Source of the DNA: Candidatus Sulfuritelmatomonas gaucii
GTDB lineage: Bacteria; Acidobacteriota; Terriglobia; Terriglobales; Acidobacteriaceae
Assembly: GCA_900290245.1 (NCBI GenBank)
Contig: OKRB01000046.1
Coordinates: forward strand, 1-38,127
Length of the DNA: 38,127 nucleotides
Reading direction: 5' to 3'
Below the pieces are notes generated by a model. The model saw nothing but the letters and a program-made list of their open reading frames with translations, was not told where the DNA came from and did no database searches. The position numbers and the translations under genes were made by a program. Shown here in pieces: positions 24,023 through 32,711 of this stretch (position 1 is its first letter; each line of letters starts with the position of its first letter).

Positions 24023-26239
24023 TCAGGCTGAGAAATCGACGGCAACCACTTCATGAAGCGCGATCGAAGGCATCTCAAGAGAAACTGTATTGCCTTCAGT
24101 GCGATACGCGAGATCTTTCCCTGCGGTGAGCAGGTGAATACGCTGGATACGACGATTGGCTGGTACACGCAGCGAAATCTTTTGTTCGGAGATGGAAACG
24201 ATCTCGCGCACCGGGCCTTTGAGCATCATGGGGTTGGTGAGATTGACAAGATGAAGCGTCATTGAATCTTTCTGTTCCCACACAGCAACATCGAGAATGC
24301 CCTTGCCTTCGACTGTCACAAGAGGCGGTTCGTTCGTTGCCCAGTCGACGGCGTTGCGCAGAAGCTTGCTGTGATCGGTGTTCAGCATGTCCCAGAACGT
24401 GCGGTCGATATCGCCCGGGAAGTAGACGACTCGGCCGGCGCCCACCTGCTGCAGATACACGCCGGGGCGGTGCGGCGAGCCAGGGCGAACATAAACCGAT
24501 TCCATCGGCAAATCCGGGTAGGACGGCACGATGTGCAGAGGAGCGAACCGGCTCTCGTCGGCGGGAGTCACATCGACCTGGTTGACGGCATTGATGATGC
24601 GCCCGGAATCCTCGAATCCGTGCAGCAATGGGTGGTAGGCGTTGGTTGTCGGATCCTTCGCCAGGTCGAGGTACGAGTTGCGCATCATTTCTTCGACCTT
24701 GCCAGCGTAAGACGCGCCAAAAAGCGAGGCCAAAGCGAAATCTTTCCTGCGTACTCCCCACTCGTCGTAAAGCGAAGTTTCATAGGATGCGACCAACCCG
24801 CCGCCCTGCTCGACAAATGCGCGGAGGCTGGCGCACTGCGCATCAGAGAGCGCGGCGATATTGGGCAGGATCAGGGTGCGGAATGGGGCGAGATGGTCTT
24901 TGTCGAGGCAACGGTCGTGCACCATTTCGAAGGGAACGCGCGATTCGACAAGGGCTTCGTAGAATCCCAGGGCCGGTTCTTCAATCTTCTCGCGGGCTTG
25001 CTCACCGCCGTAAAACCAAGCGCTCTGCTGCGAGTACACAAGGCCAACACGCGCCAGCGGGCGAAGGTTCCGGAAATACTTTTCGTTAGCATAGTGCCAG
25101 TCAAAGATCTCTTTCACGACGGGAAGCCAGCGCCGGTCGATCGGCTTCGCATTGAACTTGATGAACCACGGGCGCAGCCCCTGCGCCATGCCGTCGGCGA
25201 CCCACATGCGGATCTCGTCGCCGTTCTGCACCGAGTCCTTCCATCGATGCTCATCCTCGATGCCCACGCTGAACATACCGGCAATGGCTTTGTTGCCCAT
25301 GGTGGCGCGATACTCCTTGCCGTTTTTGCCGTTGGCCCAGGGAGCCATCAATCCGCGCCGGCCCTGGCGGTCGGCGACCAGGGTGGGTGCAAGCTCGTTG
25401 ATTGTTTTCATGTCGAGCTCGCTCAGGGCGCCGCCGCCGGCGTTGGCGATGTAACACGCATCGGGATTGATCGCACGGATCTTTTCGTTCCACAGGCGCC
25501 ACAGGTCAAAGAGACGTTGCTGCCGCCAGAGGATGTATTGTTTTCGCGCGGGATCCTGCGGATTGCTGGTGCGCGGCAGGTCGAGGTCTGCAGCCGCGCG
25601 GAAATTTTCGCGGCAGTGGCGGCAGTAGCACATGCCGCTGCCGGCCCACCGGTTGGTAAAGATCGCATCGGGCTTGTACTTGCGCATGATCTCTTCATGC
25701 ACGCTGGTCATGAACTCGAAGTTGTAGGGACCGAGTGCGCAGGTTTCCCAATACTGCGGATCGGACGGGTGGCGGACGGGTTGGCCGCCGGCGTCGACCC
25801 TGATCCAGTCCGGGTGCGCATCATAGACCTTCTGCCAGCAGGCGTGGGCGTCGGTTCGAGCCACGATGTTCATGCCCATGGCGCGGCAGCCGGCCATGAG
25901 ATCGCCGAACGCATCGCGATTTCCCAGCCACGCGCTACGCTTTTGCAGCGGAAGCTCAGTGGGGTAGAACGCAACGACGCCGCCCGCGGTGAGACAAGCT
26001 GCGTCGGCGTGAACGGAGCGGAAATAATCGAGCCAGAATTGAGGATCGTAGTTGCCGGGATCGTCCTCGACGAAGGCAAGCTGAGCCCAGCGCATGGGCC
26101 GGTCGTACCAGCTCGTCGCAACGGTTGGCGCCTGCGCGGACTGGGCGGCGAGGCCTTCAGAAAAAAGGGCGCGTGCGGGAAGAACACATGCGGTTGCGGC
26201 CAGTGCCGAACCTTTGACAAATTCTCTGCGGCTGCTCAT
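24023..26239 (-). CDS. Tat-exported glycoside-hydrolase-like protein (GHL6 / beta-galactosidase trimerisation type)
   Basis: A 738-residue protein with a twin-arginine signal (MSSRREFVKGSALAATACVLPARA), so it is folded before export. A TIM-barrel-like region of the hypothetical glycosyl hydrolase 6 / GH42-related group follows (about 45-400; the segment MNIVARTDAHACW and the CYCRHCRENF Cys/His cluster stand out). A domain like the class I glutamine amidotransferase-like trimerisation domain of GH42 beta-galactosidases comes next (about 420-620: LILPNIAALSDAQC, FVEQGGGLVASYETS). The C-terminal domain is all-beta. The likely role is periplasmic breakdown of a plant or microbial glycan. ATG 26239 has GGGAGG 6 bases upstream; the ORF extends to 26272 without a better site. 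Confidence 0.78.
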   Translation of the reverse strand: MSSRREFVKGSALAATACVLPARALFSEGLAAQSAQAPTVATSWYDRPMRWAQLAFVEDDPGNYDPQFWLDYFRSVHADAACLTAGGVVAFYPTELPLQKRSAWLGNRDAFGDLMAGCRAMGMNIVARTDAHACWQKVYDAHPDWIRVDAGGQPVRHPSDPQYWETCALGPYNFEFMTSVHEEIMRKYKPDAIFTNRWAGSGMCYCRHCRENFRAAADLDLPRTSNPQDPARKQYILWRQQRLFDLWRLWNEKIRAINPDACYIANAGGGALSELDMKTINELAPTLVADRQGRRGLMAPWANGKNGKEYRATMGNKAIAGMFSVGIEDEHRWKDSVQNGDEIRMWVADGMAQGLRPWFIKFNAKPIDRRWLPVVKEIFDWHYANEKYFRNLRPLARVGLVYSQQSAWFYGGEQAREKIEEPALGFYEALVESRVPFEMVHDRCLDKDHLAPFRTLILPNIAALSDAQCASLRAFVEQGGGLVASYETSLYDEWGVRRKDFALASLFGASYAGKVEEMMRNSYLDLAKDPTTNAYHPLLHGFEDSGRIINAVNQVDVTPADESRFAPLHIVPSYPDLPMESVYVRPGSPHRPGVYLQQVGAGRVVYFPGDIDRTFWDMLNTDHSKLLRNAVDWATNEPPLVTVEGKGILDVAVWEQKDSMTLHLVNLTNPMMLKGPVREIVSISEQKISLRVPANRRIQRIHLLTAGKDLAYRTEGNTVSLEMPSIALHEVVAVDFSA

Positions 26240-26347
26240 GATGCGCCTCCCGTGACTCAGCCATTTCATCACGACAAGCCGATCCAGGGAAATACGACGG
26301 GAATTTGGGCTTGAGAAACGAGTTGCGTCAACAGACTCGGAGGCGGA

Positions 26348-26806
26348 TCAAGCGCCGAATTGGCGCAGATGATGGTCGAGGTGCTTGTACATGAGGATCG
26401 ACCATTCGTCCGGCGTCAATGGCCCGAAGAAAGCATGCGGATGATCGGTGCAACCTGAAGGTCCAGTCGCGCCGAACCGGTCGATCAAACCACTCAATCG
26501 CTGCCGCTCGGATTCAAAATCCATGTCGCCGGCAATCATGAGCTCTTTTGCTGTGGGCGAATTACGCCGCATCGGTTCCTCATCGCGAAAGGCGACGCGC
26601 TTCACTGCCGACCCTATGATGCGGCCCATCAGGGCCCGTGGAGGGCGAATCTTCCCTGCTGCCATCTCGATTCCCGCCGAGCAGTGCGCCAGCATCTGCG
26701 CGGGGCTCATCTTGCCCCATTGGCGCGCACTGTCGGACTTTAGCTGGCTGAGCCGCGCCTTGATTTCATCAACGTGCTCGGCTTGAAACAGGTTTCTTGC
26801 ACTCAC
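26348..26806 (-). CDS. DUF1569 (DinB-like) protein
   Basis: A 152-residue four-helix-bundle protein of the DUF1569 family in the DinB/YfiT-like superfamily. His residues in MLAHCSAG and in the C-terminal LDHHLRQF are placed like the metal-binding His of DinB proteins. Some relatives are thiol-dependent S-transferases; this family has no known reaction. The start is GTG at 26806, decided by a strong AAGGAGG 8 bases upstream. It lies 70 bases after the VOC gene on the same strand, probably in one transcript. Confidence 0.8.
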   Translation of the reverse strand: MSARNLFQAEHVDEIKARLSQLKSDSARQWGKMSPAQMLAHCSAGIEMAAGKIRPPRALMGRIIGSAVKRVAFRDEEPMRRNSPTAKELMIAGDMDFESERQRLSGLIDRFGATGPSGCTDHPHAFFGPLTPDEWSILMYKHLDHHLRQFGA

Positions 26807-26876
26807 GCGGTTTTCCTCCTTGCATTTGAAGACGACAATCGTTGAGCCTGGCTTGATCGGTTGGTTCGCTGTGCGA

Positions 26877-27353
26877 TCATCCGTTCGCAGCGCGCTCGAG
26901 TTCCGCGATGTCGAGCTTCTTCATCTTCATCATGGCCTGCATGGCCTTGGGATGCTTGAGGAGCTCAGGCATGCGCGCGGGCACGATCTGCCACGAGAGG
27001 CCGAATTTGTCCTTCAGCCAGCCACATTGACTCTCGCTACCGCCGGCGGCGGTGAGCTTGGACCAGTAGTGGTCCACTTCCTGCTGCGTATCGCAGCGGA
27101 CGACGAACGAGATGGCTTCAGTGAATTTGAATATCGGGCCGCCATTGAGCGCGGTGAAGCGCAGGCCGTCAAGCTCGAAGGAGACGGTGAGCACCATTCC
27201 CCTTGGGCCGCTGGGCGTATCGCTCGTGCTCCTGAACTCGCTGAGCTTGCGTGAGTTGGGGAAGATGCTGCAATAGAACTCGACGGCCTCTTCGGCGTTT
27301 TTGTCGAACCAGAGAAAGGGTGTAATGCGAGAAGAAGTTGGGAGTGTGTGCAT
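26877..27353 (-). CDS. VOC-family protein (PhnB / 3-demethylubiquinone methyltransferase-like)
   Basis: A 158-residue vicinal-oxygen-chelate fold protein. It shows ITPFLWFDKNAEEAVEFYCS at the start, then GLRFTALNGGP and CGWLKDKFGLSWQIVP, which mark the PF06983 branch. Despite the Pfam name, this branch is not known to methylate ubiquinone; roles in detoxification or resistance are likely but unproven. It is transcribed away from the HxlR regulator, across a 112-base divergent region with a shared palindrome, and is followed by the DUF1569 gene. Confidence 0.85.
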   Translation of the reverse strand: MHTLPTSSRITPFLWFDKNAEEAVEFYCSIFPNSRKLSEFRSTSDTPSGPRGMVLTVSFELDGLRFTALNGGPIFKFTEAISFVVRCDTQQEVDHYWSKLTAAGGSESQCGWLKDKFGLSWQIVPARMPELLKHPKAMQAMMKMKKLDIAELERAANG

Positions 27354-27407
27354 GAGTACCGCCTGGTTGTTTGATGTTCGCCCGCGCGGAACGAGAAAGC
27401 GGCAGGC

Positions 27408-27459
27408 AACATATTCCTAGCATTTGTAGGTTGCAAAATGCAAGTTAATTGCGTACCAT
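27408..27459. promoter_or_regulatory. Divergent promoter pair sharing one -35, with palindromic operator
   Basis: The self-complementary hexamer TTGCAA (27431-27436) can serve both strands. Rightward, a 17-base spacer leads to TACCAT (27454-27459). Leftward, a 17-base spacer leads to TATGTT (27413-27408). TTGCA-aaa-TGCAA (27431-27443) is a perfect inverted repeat that overlaps both promoters and is a plausible HxlR operator. The rightward start site would fall on the GTG of the regulator. Confidence 0.5.
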
Positions 27460-27465
27460 GCTTTC

Positions 27466-27966
27466 GTGGTCAGGGGCTCCAAATCCAGACACCGTTCCGG
27501 ATGTCCGGTGAGCATCTCGCTCGAACTGTTGGGCGACCGCTGGACGTTGTTGCTGGTTCGGGACATGATGGTGCGCGGGTATCGCACGTTTCGCGAGTTC
27601 CAGCGCTCCGGCGAAGGGATTGCCACGAATATTCTCGCTGATCGGCTGCAGAAGCTCGAAGCCGGCGGGATTGTTCAGCGCGAGCCGGCGGCGGAAGACG
27701 GCCGCAGCACCCATTACCGATTGACGGCGAAGGGAATTGCCCTAGCCCCTGTTCTTCTCGAATTGCTAATCTGGGGCGGGCATCATGAAGTGACGGATGC
27801 GCCGTGCGCGGCAATCGACCAAATGGAGCAAAACCGCGCAGCCGTCATTGCGGAGGCCTATCGCCGCTGGGAGCAGCGCGACCCAACGCCGCTGATTCCA
27901 CCGTTTACCAGCAATTCGAGACTCGGCCCGAAATCCAATTCCCCGAAAGGAAAATTGAAGCGATGA
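27466..27966 (+). CDS. HxlR-family transcriptional regulator
   Basis: A 166-residue winged-helix regulator. The family start is clear: GCPVSISLELLGDRWTLLLVRD, with Cys at residue 13, which in some HxlR proteins senses electrophiles or oxidants. The wing region LAEDRLQKLEAGG-like ILADRLQKLEAGGIVQRE follows. A C-terminal extension of about 60 residues is present. The start is GTG 27466; no in-frame upstream codon is available, and the upstream ATGs are out of frame. It has no visible ribosome site. Its stop overlaps the next VOC gene in ATGA, so both are one unit. It probably controls its own operon and the divergent VOC-DUF1569 genes. Confidence 0.88.
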   Translation: MVRGSKSRHRSGCPVSISLELLGDRWTLLLVRDMMVRGYRTFREFQRSGEGIATNILADRLQKLEAGGIVQREPAAEDGRSTHYRLTAKGIALAPVLLELLIWGGHHEVTDAPCAAIDQMEQNRAAVIAEAYRRWEQRDPTPLIPPFTSNSRLGPKSNSPKGKLKR

Positions 27967-28391
27967 AAGTGAATACGTATTTGAACTTCCCCGGCAACTG
28001 TCAGGAAGCAATGAGTTTCTACGAGAAACACCTGGGCGCAAAGGTCCTGATGAAATCGACGTTTGCTGAGATGGGCGGACCGAATGGACCGCAGCACCTG
28101 CCTCCGGGTCTTGACCGGAATGGAATTCTGCACGCTCGCTTTACGCTTGGCGACACAGTGATCATGGCCAGCGACGGGCCGAAGGCTGAACCGATGCGCA
28201 GCGCATACATCTCGCTCTCGGTCGACAGCAACGAAGAAGCGGAGAGGATTTACAAGGTGCTCGCTGAGGGCGGCGAGGTCTTTATGCCGATGGGCGAGCA
28301 ATTCTTCGCGCACCGCTTTGGGCAGTTCCGCGACAAGTTCGGCATCAATTGGATGGTCATTCACGAGAAGCCCATGCAACGGCCGGCGTGA
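27963..28391 (+). CDS. PhnB-like VOC-family protein
   Basis: A 142-residue VOC-fold protein of the PhnB type: MKVNTYLNFPGNCQEAMSFY at the start, DTVIMASDGP in the middle, and DKFGINWMVIHEKP at the end. The start ATG at 27963 overlaps the HxlR stop (ATGA), so translation is coupled. A longer open frame from 27804 is not used, because it lies inside the regulator gene. Regulator and VOC gene together suggest response to a small electrophilic or antibiotic compound; no substrate is known. Confidence 0.88.
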   Translation: MKVNTYLNFPGNCQEAMSFYEKHLGAKVLMKSTFAEMGGPNGPQHLPPGLDRNGILHARFTLGDTVIMASDGPKAEPMRSAYISLSVDSNEEAERIYKVLAEGGEVFMPMGEQFFAHRFGQFRDKFGINWMVIHEKPMQRPA

Positions 28392-28447
28392 AGTTCAAGT
28401 CCGGCGCGTGATTGAAAAGAAGGCCAAGGGCTGCTACCCTCATCTGT

Positions 28448-28461
28448 CCCGCTGAAGCGGG
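28448..28461 (+). promoter_or_regulatory. Small hairpin next to the acyl-CoA dehydrogenase ribosome site
   Basis: CCCGC-TGAA-GCGGG (28448-28461) is a tight 5-bp stem with a tetraloop, directly followed by AGGAGAG. The ATG is at 28480. A stem just ahead of the purine-rich site could affect ribosome loading. It is too short to call with certainty. Confidence 0.3.
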
Positions 28462-28479
28462 AGGAGAGCAGGCACGACC

Positions 28480-29676
28480 ATGGCCTTCAAGTTTCAGGGC
28501 TTCGATTTCCTACATTTCGATGGGAGCCTGACGGAAGAGGAACTCCTCGTCCGGCGCACGGCCCGCGACTTTGTTGACGCGAATCTTATTCCGATCATTG
28601 AAGACTGTTTTCGTGAAGGGCGCTTTCCGCGTGAACTGGTTCCGGTGATGGGGGAACTGGGATTTTATGGCGCCAACATCGACGGATACGGCTGCGCCGG
28701 CATGTCGAATGTGGAGTATGGCCTGGTGATGCAGGAACTGGAGCGCGGCGACTCCGGTTTGCGCAGTTTTGTCAGCGTGCAGTCGGCCCTGGTGATGTAC
28801 CCCATTTTTACCTTCGGCAGCGATGAGCAAAAGAACACCTGGCTGCCGGCGATGGCAACAGGGGAGAAGCTCGGCTGCTTCGGGCTCACCGAACCGGGAT
28901 TCGGATCGAATCCCGCTGGGATGACCACGCGCGCGCGCAAATCGGGAAACGAGTACATTCTGAACGGCGAAAAAATGTGGATCACGTCAGGCACGATTGC
29001 CGATGTGGCGGTTGTCTGGGCAAAGCTTGACGGAGCCAGCAGCGAAGACGGCGAGGCCGACAGTGTTCTCGGCTTCCTTGTGGAGACGGATCGGCCGGGA
29101 TTCAGCGCGAGCGACATTCATGGCAAATGGTCGCTGCGCGCATCGGTCACCAGCAGTCTTTCGCTCGAGGATGTGCGCGTACCCGAAGCCAACCTGCTGC
29201 CTGGAGCGAAGGGACTGAAAAGCGCATTGATGTGCCTGAACCAGGCCCGTTACGGCATCGGATGGGGCGCCATCGGCGCAGCCATGGACTGCTACGCGAC
29301 AGCTCTGACCTACGCGAAAACGAGAAAGCAGTTCCGCAATCAGCCCATTGCCAGTCATCAACTGGTGCAGGAGAAGCTGGTGTGGATGGCAAGTGAGATT
29401 TCGAAGGCGCAGTTGCTTTCACTGCATGTGGGCCGGCTGAAGGACGCCGGGAAAGCGGGACACCAGCATATTTCGATGGCCAAGCGAAACAACGTGTGGA
29501 TGGCGCTCGAATGCGCGCGGCTGTCACGCGACATCCTGGGCGCGAACGGCGTGACCGAGGATTACCCGATCATGCGGCACATGATGAATCTGGAGTCAGT
29601 GAAGACGTACGAGGGCACGCACGACATTCACACGCTGGTTATAGGGCAGAGCCTGACGGGGATTGGCGCTTACTGA
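28480..29676 (+). CDS. gcdH: Acyl-CoA dehydrogenase, glutaryl-CoA dehydrogenase type
   Basis: A 398-residue FAD flavoprotein. The catalytic base is Glu378 in YEGTHDIHTL, the form seen in glutaryl-CoA dehydrogenase. Arg95 in LRSFVSVQSALVM is at the place of the human Arg94 that holds the substrate carboxylate. FGLTEPGFGSNP (FAD-binding) and WITSGTIADVAVVWA are also present. It should oxidise and decarboxylate glutaryl-CoA to crotonyl-CoA in lysine/tryptophan and dicarboxylate catabolism. The substrate is inferred from these residues only. The gene is single. The amidohydrolase gene follows after 69 bases on the same strand. Confidence 0.85.
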   Translation: MAFKFQGFDFLHFDGSLTEEELLVRRTARDFVDANLIPIIEDCFREGRFPRELVPVMGELGFYGANIDGYGCAGMSNVEYGLVMQELERGDSGLRSFVSVQSALVMYPIFTFGSDEQKNTWLPAMATGEKLGCFGLTEPGFGSNPAGMTTRARKSGNEYILNGEKMWITSGTIADVAVVWAKLDGASSEDGEADSVLGFLVETDRPGFSASDIHGKWSLRASVTSSLSLEDVRVPEANLLPGAKGLKSALMCLNQARYGIGWGAIGAAMDCYATALTYAKTRKQFRNQPIASHQLVQEKLVWMASEISKAQLLSLHVGRLKDAGKAGHQHISMAKRNNVWMALECARLSRDILGANGVTEDYPIMRHMMNLESVKTYEGTHDIHTLVIGQSLTGIGAY

Positions 29677-29716
29677 GGGCCGTTCGTCAACCGCGGACGA
29701 AATTCTTCATCGACAA

Positions 29717-29722
29717 TATAAT
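29717..29722 (+). promoter_or_regulatory. Perfect -10 TATAAT ahead of the amidohydrolase gene
   Basis: TATAAT at 29717-29722 stands in a short AT-rich gap. The matching -35 (CGGACG or nearby) is poor. A start site near 29729 would fall inside the GGAGG at 29726-29730, so the pairing with the ATG at 29746 is not clean. Confidence 0.3.
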
Positions 29723-29745
29723 GTGGGAGGCGCATAGTCATATCC

Positions 29746-31137
29746 ATGCGAAAAATATCCCTGCGCTTCCGCTTTAATTCTCTGCTTTCTGTAGCATTTT
29801 TGCCCCCCGCGTTTTTCTCGACGGTATTTTCTGCCACTGCACAAGAGCCGTCGACTGCGCCGATTGTGCTGCACGCGTCGCGGCTGCTCGAGGTGGACAC
29901 CGGAAACATGCTGCAGCCGGGCGAGATCCTGGTTGAGGGCGAGCGGATCAAGGCGGTAGGCACGACGGTGGATCATCCGCAGGGCGCGAAGGTAATCGAC
30001 CTTGGCGATACCACGCTGCTACCGGGACTGATCGATGCGCACGTGCATTTATTTCTGCATCCCGGCGCGGAGGACTTGCAGACGGTAGAAGAGTCGGTGC
30101 CGTGGCGCACGATCCTGGCCGAGCAAGCGGCCAAGGCCGACCTGATGGCCGGATTCACCGCAGAGCGCGACATGGGCACCGAGGGTGCAGGCTCAGCCGA
30201 CACCGCCGTGCGCAACGCCATCAACCAGGGGCTTATTCCGGGCCCAAGGCTGCGCGTCAGCGGCAACGCGATCGACATATTGGGCGGGCACGAGGACGCT
30301 AACCGGTTCAATCCCGCGCAGCACGTGTTGTCAAACGCTGATTACGCAAACACCGCCGCTGAGATCGTCTCCGTGATGCGCGAGCAGCACAAGGAGGGTT
30401 CTGACTTCGCGAAGGTTTACGAGACCGGGCCGGACCGGATGGTGCCTGCGGGCAGTCCGCCTTGCATGGGCGATCCGATCTGCGCGCAAATCGAGACGAG
30501 CGAGGAGCCGGGCGATCCGGAGTTTTGGGAATTCCATACGCCGTACCAGTACACCGAGGAACAGTTGAAGGCAGCCGTGGCCGAGGCGGCCCGGCTTGAC
30601 ACCAACGTTGGCGTGCATTGCCAGGGCGAGCCGGGGGCGCGTTTTGCGGCGGAGGCGGGCGTGGCCTCCATCGATCACGCGACGCAGTTGAGCGAAGCAA
30701 CGATGAAAATGATGAAGCAGAAGCACATTCCGGCAGTGCCCACCTTCACCATCTTCGAGTATTTCGCGGACCATGTGCCTACGCCTGCAGCGGCGGCGCG
30801 CGAACACGCCATCCTCGATTACAAGATCCACGAATTCCGCCGCCAGGTCGCTGCCGGCGTTCCCATGGCCGTTGGCTCCGACGTCGGTCCCTTCCCGCAC
30901 GGCACGCAGGCCCGCGAACTGGAGCTGATGGTGAAGTATGGAATGACACCGCTGGCCGTCCTCCAGGCCGATTACCTGAACGGCGCGCAAATCCTCACGT
31001 GGCAGAACGAGATCGGCGAGCTGAAGCCTGGGTACGATGCGGACATCATCGCTGTTCCTGGGAATCCGCTGGACGATATCTCGGTGGTGGAGCACGTGAG
31101 CTTTGTGATGAAAGGCGGTGTCGTGGTGCGGCGATAG
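29746..31137 (+). CDS. Exported metal-dependent amidohydrolase (imidazolonepropionase/prolidase-like)
   Basis: A 463-residue protein with a signal peptide (about 1-32, ending FSATAQ). It has an amidohydrolase TIM barrel: metal ligands His99 and His101 (DAHVHL), the probable carboxylated Lys223 (DFAKVYETG), His291 (GVHCQG), His311 (SIDHAT) and Asp379 (GSDVGPFPHG). The C-terminal strand region with LKPGYDADIIAVPGNPL is typical. Exported relatives in this group include Xaa-Pro dipeptidases and organophosphate hydrolases, so a periplasmic peptidase or related hydrolase is likely. It is followed after 125 bases by the phospholipase B-like gene on the same strand. Confidence 0.85.
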   Translation: MRKISLRFRFNSLLSVAFLPPAFFSTVFSATAQEPSTAPIVLHASRLLEVDTGNMLQPGEILVEGERIKAVGTTVDHPQGAKVIDLGDTTLLPGLIDAHVHLFLHPGAEDLQTVEESVPWRTILAEQAAKADLMAGFTAERDMGTEGAGSADTAVRNAINQGLIPGPRLRVSGNAIDILGGHEDANRFNPAQHVLSNADYANTAAEIVSVMREQHKEGSDFAKVYETGPDRMVPAGSPPCMGDPICAQIETSEEPGDPEFWEFHTPYQYTEEQLKAAVAEAARLDTNVGVHCQGEPGARFAAEAGVASIDHATQLSEATMKMMKQKHIPAVPTFTIFEYFADHVPTPAAAAREHAILDYKIHEFRRQVAAGVPMAVGSDVGPFPHGTQARELELMVKYGMTPLAVLQADYLNGAQILTWQNEIGELKPGYDADIIAVPGNPLDDISVVEHVSFVMKGGVVVRR

Positions 31138-31262
31138 GCGAATCCGCGCCTACCCGCCGGGCCCGGGATGTACACTCTGTCCTATCTCGAAGCGTTAGCT
31201 GGAAATCCAGTTTCACTCTTCGCGCCTTCCCCGGGAATCGTCAATTTTCAGGAGAGAATCGA

Positions 31263-32711
31263 ATGCGCGTCACCGCTTTGCTTGCGCTTGCAATTCTGTT
31301 GTTCGCCATTGTGGCGGCTACGCCGGCAGCGGCGCGCGATCATGAAAACGACCCGAGGCTTCGCGGTGCCTACAAGTTTCGCGAGGGCGGGTGGACGTAT
31401 GTGCATTTGCAGGGGACGCCGGAGCAGATCGGCTTTCAGCACGGGTATCTGCTGGCGCGTGAGATTGAGGACAACCTGCATGTGTACGTGGTGGAGGCGC
31501 CGCACCATGCCAAGCGCAAGTGGAGCTTCTTTCGCGATGCGGCGCAGAACGTATTGTGGCCGCACCTCGATTCGGAGTACCAGGAGGAACTGAAAGGAAT
31601 TGTCGAGGGCCTGCATGCGCAGGGATCGGCGCTGGACCTTTGGGACGTGGTCGCGCTGAACGGCTATATCGAGCTGAGTGATTATTACGTTCCATGGATA
31701 AACGCCAAGGAGGGCAAGCCGAATCCGCCTGAGGCTGTTGCGCCGGGCAAGTGCAGCGCGTTCGTTGCCACGGGATCAGCGACAAAAGACGGGAAGATTG
31801 TGATCGCGCACAGCAACTGGACTTCCTACGCGGAGGGCGAACGCTGGACGATGGTCTTCGACATTGTGCCGGCCAGCGGACAGCACTTCATAATGGACGG
31901 GATGCCCGGCGTGATCACCAGCCAGGATGACTTTGGAGTGAACGCGAGCGGGCTGATGATTACCGAAACCACGCTGCCGATGGCCAAGGGCTTCGATGTG
32001 AATGGCATCGCGGAGTTCGACCGCTCGCGCAAGGCGATGCAGTATGCGACGTCAATTGACGAATATGCAGTGATCATGCGCAAAGGCAACAATGGCGGGT
32101 ATGCGAACTCGTGGCTGATTGGCGACCGCAAGACGGGCGAGATTGGCTACCTGGAATTGGGACTGCACCATACGCCGCTCACAAAGAAGAAAGACGGCTA
32201 CATTGTTTCGTCGAACTTTGCGGCGGATCCGCTGCTGATCCGTGACGACACCCCGGGATTCGATCCAAATGATCCGAAGAGCTCGATGAATGCGCGCCAC
32301 ATTCGCGCCGAGCAGTTCGTCAAAGAGCACTACGGCAAGCTGGATACGGCGCTGGCCGAGGCATATCTCTCAGACCACTACGACAGCTACGAACACAAGA
32401 TTGACGCTGACAAACGCAGCCTGTGCGGCCACATCGATCTCTCGCCGGTGGGCGAAAAAGTTTGGGACGACCCGCCGTACTTTCCCGAAGGCGCGGTGAC
32501 GGGCAAGGTGATGAACTCAGACATGGCAGCAAAGTTGAGATTTACCGGCAGGGCGGGACATCCGTGCGGCGATAATTTCACGGCCGCGCCGTTTCTTGCG
32601 GCGCACCCTGAGTTCGCGTGGCAGAAGCCGATTCTTCACGACATGAACGCTGGACCGTGGACGACATTTACCGCGGATGAGAAAGCGCCAGCGGTCATGA
32701 CGCAGAACTAG
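31263..32711 (+). CDS. Exported phospholipase B / C45-like Ntn hydrolase
   Basis: A 482-residue protein with a signal peptide (MRVTALLALAILLFAIVAATPAAA). The region GTPEQIGFQHGYLLA is typical of the phospholipase B-like / acyl-CoA:6-APA acyltransferase (C45) group. The probable nucleophile is Cys164 in APGKCSAFVA, where self-cleavage would expose it, followed by IVIAHSNWTSY and NSWLIGDRKTGEIGYLELG. It should release acyl groups by amide or ester hydrolysis in the periplasm. The start is 31263, with AGGAGAG (31250-31256) 6 bases upstream. The longer frame from 30618 runs through the amidohydrolase gene and is not real. The substrate is unknown. Confidence 0.83.
   Translation: MRVTALLALAILLFAIVAATPAAARDHENDPRLRGAYKFREGGWTYVHLQGTPEQIGFQHGYLLAREIEDNLHVYVVEAPHHAKRKWSFFRDAAQNVLWPHLDSEYQEELKGIVEGLHAQGSALDLWDVVALNGYIELSDYYVPWINAKEGKPNPPEAVAPGKCSAFVATGSATKDGKIVIAHSNWTSYAEGERWTMVFDIVPASGQHFIMDGMPGVITSQDDFGVNASGLMITETTLPMAKGFDVNGIAEFDRSRKAMQYATSIDEYAVIMRKGNNGGYANSWLIGDRKTGEIGYLELGLHHTPLTKKKDGYIVSSNFAADPLLIRDDTPGFDPNDPKSSMNARHIRAEQFVKEHYGKLDTALAEAYLSDHYDSYEHKIDADKRSLCGHIDLSPVGEKVWDDPPYFPEGAVTGKVMNSDMAAKLRFTGRAGHPCGDNFTAAPFLAAHPEFAWQKPILHDMNAGPWTTFTADEKAPAVMTQN

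Noticed and set aside
24371..26314. 647-codon plus-strand open frame
   Set aside because: It is antisense to the Tat-exported hydrolase gene, which has a signal peptide, ribosome site and domain structure; the plus frame has none of these.
30618..31262. N-terminal extension of the phospholipase B-like frame
   Set aside because: It runs through the amidohydrolase gene in another frame. The signal peptide and ribosome site fix the start at 31263.
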